From the NCBI GenBank assembly GCA_947482115.1, contig CANKII010000007.1:50083-114082 (forward strand): a stretch of 64,000 bases of DNA. Direction: 5' to 3'. Shown here one piece after another: positions 60,653 to 64,000 of this stretch. Positions within the stretch are counted from its first letter, which is position 1. The number at the start of each line of letters is the position of its first letter. Made by a program: the position numbers and the translations under genes. The notes under the pieces were generated by a model. The model did no database searches, was not told the origin of the DNA, and saw only the letters and a list, made by a program, of their open reading frames with translations. This stretch comes from Fibrobacterota bacterium. Its GTDB lineage: Bacteria; Fibrobacterota; Fibrobacteria; UBA11236.

Positions 60653-60748
60653 AACCGGCGGGTCGCTAGGGCTGGTTGCGGTGGTGAAGAAGGAGAAGAC
60701 GATTCGGACGGTTCTGGCAGCAATGCATCTGCTGACGGATCCGCCCGC
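60653..60748. repeat. 96-base direct repeat, copy B (IS91-like remnant)
   Basis: Same element as 59725-59820. Here the plus strand reads GGSLGLVAVVKKEKTIRTV then LAAMHLLTDPPA, again like an IS91-type transposase end. Directly after it the sequence changes to an ATP-grasp C-terminus. Confidence 0.85.
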
Positions 60749-60823
60749 AAGGCTGGCATTCCCTACAAACAGTTCATTCAGAGAATCGCAACCCACGCAT
60801 TGGCGCGCCGCGATGAGCCTTGA
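60743..60823 (+). pseudogene. Fragment of the ATP-grasp ligase C-terminus
   Basis: The plus strand encodes ARKAGIPYKQFIQRIATHAL then ARRDEP and a stop, close to ARKAGINYKQFIQRIVSHAL at the end of the ligase at 54752-55783. Only the tail is present, with no ligase domains upstream, so it is a broken duplicate. It joins the 96-base repeat at the shared word GCCCGC. Confidence 0.75.
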
Positions 60824-60887
60824 TTCACGTTAGGGGATAGGTGGGGAATCGTGTGTTGCTGCAACCGGATTGGATGTAAAGCGGCCA

Positions 60888-61574
60888 CTAAGGAATTTTG
60901 CCATCATAGGCAAAGTTCCAAGTAATCAGATTAGTTTCCGTGGCGGCATACTTTTCAATTTCCCTAGCTATACCCATCTTGTGAGAGGCTCCTACCAGAA
61001 ACACCCCAGTTTCAAAAACATTCTCTCTGCAGTATTCATAGATGTTGCCTAGCATTTCAATCTCTCGCCTATGCTGTTGTTGACGCCATATTTGCAGTAT
61101 GCGTATCAATCTTTGGTTGCCCGTTCCAAAGATTGTCTTATCCTGAATTTCACAAATTCTTGCCCACTTTCTCGCGTGGTCAATACTGTTTAGGTACTTA
61201 AAGCCCAACAGACCCGTGTTCCTATCGATTTCGTCCTTGAGTAACCAGCACTCTTGGCTTTTCTGTTCCACATAATCAAAGATGTTGTTGAGCATTTCCT
61301 TGAACGTGGAGATAAGATTTTCTGGTATGTCGTATCGATCGATTGGAACCTGTTTGATCAACCTGTGCTTGCGATATTCTGATAGCGCCTTGGTTTCAGT
61401 GGTATGTTTTGTCGCATAGAAAGAGTCAAAATCAGATGGGCGGAGTTCTTCGAAAACAACATCTGGTTCAATTGTGCGAAGTAGTTCTAACAACGCTTCA
61501 GCGTTGCAGAGTCCGTTCTCGTCATGTACTGTACCGACAAAAGTGATCTTGCGCTTTTGGGGGCTGATCGGCAT
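60888..61574 (-). CDS. TraB/Tiki-like hypothetical protein
   Basis: A 228-residue protein. ITFVGTVHDENG at the start, VVFEELRPSDFDSFYA after it and VFLVGASHKMGIAREIEKYA near the end give the GT.H, E and GA.H pattern of the TraB/PrgY/ChaN/Tiki superfamily, which includes metal-dependent proteases. It is AT-richer than its neighbours and stands alone, which suggests acquisition. There is no signal peptide. Its function is not known. Confidence 0.68.
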   Translation of the reverse strand: MPISPQKRKITFVGTVHDENGLCNAEALLELLRTIEPDVVFEELRPSDFDSFYATKHTTETKALSEYRKHRLIKQVPIDRYDIPENLISTFKEMLNNIFDYVEQKSQECWLLKDEIDRNTGLLGFKYLNSIDHARKWARICEIQDKTIFGTGNQRLIRILQIWRQQQHRREIEMLGNIYEYCRENVFETGVFLVGASHKMGIAREIEKYAATETNLITWNFAYDGKIP

Positions 61575-61713
61575 AGGGGTGAAGGTAGCATGAAAATTGT
61601 TGGGGTTTGTTCAGCGGGTGAATGCCACAATCCTACTTTTTTGAGCAGGTGATATATCGGTTCTCAACCCCCGCGTTCCCCTCTCCCTCCGCCTTTCTTA
61701 CCTTTAGCCCCCC

Positions 61714-62799
61714 ATGGATTTAAAAGAACAAGCTCGCAAGGCCATTGAGCGCAGCGATGAAATCGAAGCCCGGCTGCAAAGTCCCGAGGCTCTTGCGGAC
61801 ATGACCAAAGTCGCCGTATGGTCCAAGCAGCACAAGAACATGCAGGATCTTGTGGGACAATCCCGCGAGTATCTCGATTTGCTCAAGGAGCTTGAAGACT
61901 GGCGCAAGGCCGCCGGAGACTCCTCCGATTCCGAGTTGCAGCAATTGGCGCAGGAGGAATGGCATCGCATTGAAGCGATTTTGCCGGAGCGGGAAAATGC
62001 CTTGCAATTTCTTTTCATCCCGAAAGACATCGCGGATGAACGTGGGGCCATTTTGGAAATCCGCGCGGGAACCGGCGGGGACGAAGCCAGTTTGTTCGCG
62101 GGAAATCTCTATCGCATGTACCAGTATTATGCCGAATCGCGCCGTTGGAATGTGCATCTGGTGGATTGCAGCGAGGGAACCGTCGGGGGTTATAAGGAAG
62201 TTGTTGCCGAAGTCACGGGCGAAGGTGTTTACGGCATTTTGAAATACGAAAGCGGGGTTCATCGCGTTCAGCGTGTTCCTGACACCGAAACGCAGGGTCG
62301 TGTCCATACTTCCGCAGCGACCGTTGTTGTCATGCCCATTGCGGATGAGATGGATGACATCGTGATTCGCGACGAAGAATTGCGCATCGACACTTTTCGC
62401 GCCGGAGGCTCAGGCGGTCAGCACATCAACAAAACCGATTCCGCTGTGCGCATCACGCATATTCCCACCGGCATTGTCGTTGCGTGTCAGGACGAGCGTT
62501 CGCAACATAAGAATCGCGCCAAGGCCATGAATGTGTTGCGATCCAAACTTCTCGACAAACGTCTCTCCGAAGCTGAGGCCAAGGAAGCTGCAGCGCGCAA
62601 AGCACAAGTGGGTACTGGCGATCGCTCTGCCAAAATCCGCACGTATAATTATCCACAAGGCCGCGTTACCGATCATCGCATCGGTCTCACGCTGTATAAA
62701 CTCGATGCCGTGATGAACGGCGATCTCAAGGAATTGCTCGACGCGTTGGCGATGGAAGCCAGCGCCGAAAAACTCCGCGCTTTGGAACGTCAGAATTGA
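61714..62799 (+). CDS. prfA: Peptide chain release factor 1
   Basis: A 361-residue RF1. [21 protein letters not shown] opens domain 2, and [20 protein letters not shown] carries the catalytic GGQ near residue 235. The stop-codon recognition region has [20 protein letters not shown] with PDTE in place of the usual PATE. The last part [20 protein letters not shown] is typical of RF1. It terminates translation at UAA and UAG. prmC overlaps its stop. Confidence 0.97.
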   Translation: MDLKEQARKAIERSDEIEARLQSPEALADMTKVAVWSKQHKNMQDLVGQSREYLDLLKELEDWRKAAGDSSDSELQQLAQEEWHRIEAILPERENALQFLFIPKDIADERGAILEIRAGTGGDEASLFAGNLYRMYQYYAESRRWNVHLVDCSEGTVGGYKEVVAEVTGEGVYGILKYESGVHRVQRVPDTETQGRVHTSAATVVVMPIADEMDDIVIRDEELRIDTFRAGGSGGQHINKTDSAVRITHIPTGIVVACQDERSQHKNRAKAMNVLRSKLLDKRLSEAEAKEAAARKAQVGTGDRSAKIRTYNYPQGRVTDHRIGLTLYKLDAVMNGDLKELLDALAMEASAEKLRALERQN

Positions 62800-63644
62800 C
62801 CCAACCGCTTCTCGACGTTCTCACCAAAGCCTCGGATTACCTGAAGCAAAAGGGTGTTCCCCAAGCGCGTTTGGATGCGGAACTGTTGCTTGCGCGTGTA
62901 CTTGGCGTCAAAAGGCTCGATCTGTATTTGCAATTCGATCGGCCGCTTGTTGAGAAGGAGCTTACGGGTTATCGCGACTTCATCCGCCGCCGCGGTCAAC
63001 GTGAACCCTTGCAGCATATTGAAGGTGAAGTCGAATTCCGTGAGTTGAAACTTAAGGCCGATCGCCGCGCTTTAATTCCTCGTTCCGAAACCGAGTTGAT
63101 CGTGAATGTGCTGAAAAAATATTTACCCTCTGTCGATTGCCCACGCATTCTGGAAATCGGTGTGGGTACCGGAGCCATTGCCTTATCGGTGATTCGTGAA
63201 ATGCCTCACGCTGAAGTTTCAGCTAGCGACATTTCCGAACTCTGTTTGGAATTGACCCGTGAAAATGCAGCCTTGAATGGTTTGGCGCCGCCCAATCTTT
63301 TCCTCGGAAGCTTGTTCGAACCTTTTCCGGCCGAACAGCGTTGGCATATCATAGTCTCCAATCCTCCCTATATAAGAGAAGGCGATATTGCTTCCCTAGA
63401 ACCTGAAGTGCGCGACTTTGATCCGCCTTTGGCTTTATCCGGAGGGGAACAGGGATGGGAGCTGCCTGCTGCTCTAATGCAGGGGGCTTTTCACCGTCTT
63501 GAGTCTGGCGGAATCTTGCTTATGGAAATCGATCCATCCCAGTTCAAGATACTGAAAGAAAAGGCTTTGGCTCAAGGGTGGATAAGTGTCGAAAGTGTCC
63601 AAGACTATCAACAGAAAATTCGATTTTTTGTGGCTAATTTATAG
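62796..63644 (+). CDS. prmC: Release factor glutamine methyltransferase
   Basis: A 282-residue PrmC (HemK). An N-terminal helical domain ([21 protein letters not shown], then [13 protein letters not shown]) precedes the SAM-binding [16 protein letters not shown] and the catalytic VSNPPYI. It methylates the glutamine of the GGQ motif of release factors. The start is a TTG overlapping the prfA stop (TTGA), which keeps the conserved N-terminus and the usual prfA-prmC coupling. Confidence 0.95.
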   Translation: MTQPLLDVLTKASDYLKQKGVPQARLDAELLLARVLGVKRLDLYLQFDRPLVEKELTGYRDFIRRRGQREPLQHIEGEVEFRELKLKADRRALIPRSETELIVNVLKKYLPSVDCPRILEIGVGTGAIALSVIREMPHAEVSASDISELCLELTRENAALNGLAPPNLFLGSLFEPFPAEQRWHIIVSNPPYIREGDIASLEPEVRDFDPPLALSGGEQGWELPAALMQGAFHRLESGGILLMEIDPSQFKILKEKALAQGWISVESVQDYQQKIRFFVANL

Positions 63645-63766
63645 AAATCGAGAGAATATCCAGATTTGTAAACCTGTTATAAACATTTGTTGATAGCTGT
63701 TGGTTTATAACCCCTTCGGACTCCATTTTTGACTAAAACCAGACGCTTTTTTGTCCATAAAAAGCC

Positions 63767-63795
63767 TTGAGATTGGGCCTAACTCATTGTAGATT
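63767..63795 (+). promoter_or_regulatory. Sigma-70 promoter before the possible RNA
   Basis: TTGAGA at 63767-63772 and TAGATT at 63790-63795 are 17 bases apart. Transcription would start near 63802. Confidence 0.55.
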
Positions 63796-63801
63796 AACCA
63801 A

Positions 63802-64000
63802 TTCCCTCCGGAAAAAATTTCGGTGGGACAATTCCTCCTCAGAGGGGTGTTGGTTCCTTGAGAGAATAGGGTAGGAAACAGGCGAGCGTGGTCGAGAGGT
63901 TTTGGAGGGTTTTAGGACTCTTCAAGATTGAAAGAGAACCGCGAAAGGAGTCCTGGCGAATGCGGTGCAAGCCGTGTTTGTATAACAGGACTCGCCCAGA
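63802..64000 (+). ncRNA. Possible structured RNA or long leader, cut by the window edge
   Basis: After the promoter, about 200 bases hold no reading frame with recognisable protein but several complementary words, for example AGGACTC at about 63916 with GAGTCCT at about 63948. GAATGCGGTGCAAGCCG near 63957 recalls the core of cobalamin riboswitches, but the rest of that consensus was not found. The class is unknown. Confidence 0.3.

Larger units (their letters stand above)
63645..64000. other. Non-coding stretch after prmC
   Basis: A 356-base region without a supported gene, running to the window edge. It has a nine-base inverted repeat (GTTATAAAC at 63676-63684, GTTTATAAC at 63703-63711), then a promoter and a possible structured RNA. 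Confidence 0.7.

Noticed and set aside
63676..63711. Inverted repeat GTTATAAAC/GTTTATAAC after prmC as a terminator
   Set aside because: The 18-base loop and lack of a T run make it a poor terminator. It may be chance in AT-rich DNA.
1..64000. tRNA and rRNA genes
   Set aside because: No tRNA-like cloverleaf words or rRNA segments were recognised in any gap. A dedicated search could still find one.

Overview
The window reads as chromosomal DNA from a free-living, diderm (Gram-negative) bacterium. It encodes several lipoproteins with lipobox-type signals, a SPOR-domain lipoprotein, two outer-membrane porins, a complete nitrate uptake and assimilation cluster and a complete phosphate (Pst) uptake cluster. 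The lineage cannot be fixed from sequence alone. The mixture (RecBC, ScpAB, PD40/TPR lipoprotein, hybrid nitrate-assimilation genes) would fit a deep-branching FCB-type group such as Fibrobacterota, but that is a guess.

Layout. 1-5 kb: recB (cut by the window edge) and recC. 5-15.6 kb: housekeeping genes: a TPR protein, the glmM-glmS-scpA-scpB operon, a DsbD-alpha-like protein, rimO, a SPOR lipoprotein, rpsU, plsC and lipA. 15.6-33.5 kb: the nitrate cluster. On the minus strand run nirA, a CysJ-like flavoreductase, a DmsB-DmsC fusion and the molybdenum nitrate reductase. On the plus strand run a NasS-like sensor, a NarK transporter, a PP2C-kinase fusion, nrtABC and a porin. 33.6-40 kb: a VapBC-like pair, small enzymes, an AT-rich gene of foreign appearance, an alkyladenine glycosylase, TerC and MscS. 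40.3-45.9 kb: OprP-like porin, pstS, pstC, pstA, pstB and phoU. 45.9-48.5 kb: SEC-C protein, thiG, rpmE and a DUF1385 protein. 48.5-61.6 kb: an accessory stretch with an orphan Phd antitoxin, a DUF3883 protein, a RAYT transposase, an ABC-F ATPase, a zinc-peptidase/ATP-grasp pair, a PD40-TPR haem lipoprotein, a RidA/FkbO-like protein and transposon debris. 61.7-64 kb: prfA and prmC, then a possible structured RNA.

How the genes work together. Nitrate would enter through the porin and NrtABC or NarK. It would be reduced by the Mo enzyme, fed with electrons by the DmsBC-like anchor, and nitrite would be reduced by NirA, probably fed by the CysJ-like flavoprotein. Three of these transcription units (nirA, narK, nrtA) start with a sigma-54-type -24/-12 element, followed by a leader with the same GC-rich hairpin (CCCGGTCCGTCCGGG, or one base different) and then a C(C)TTTGG-type run. 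Together with a NasS-like sensor that lacks a signal peptide, this points to sigma-54 control plus leader attenuation of the NasS/NasT (ANTAR) type.

The second striking theme is two families of dispersed palindromes. Many lie inside protein-coding genes in frame (RecC three times, NirA, the CysJ-like protein, the DmsBC-like protein, ABC-F twice, the RAYT itself) or supply the stop codons and last residues of genes. A RAYT (REP-associated transposase) gene is present in the same window.
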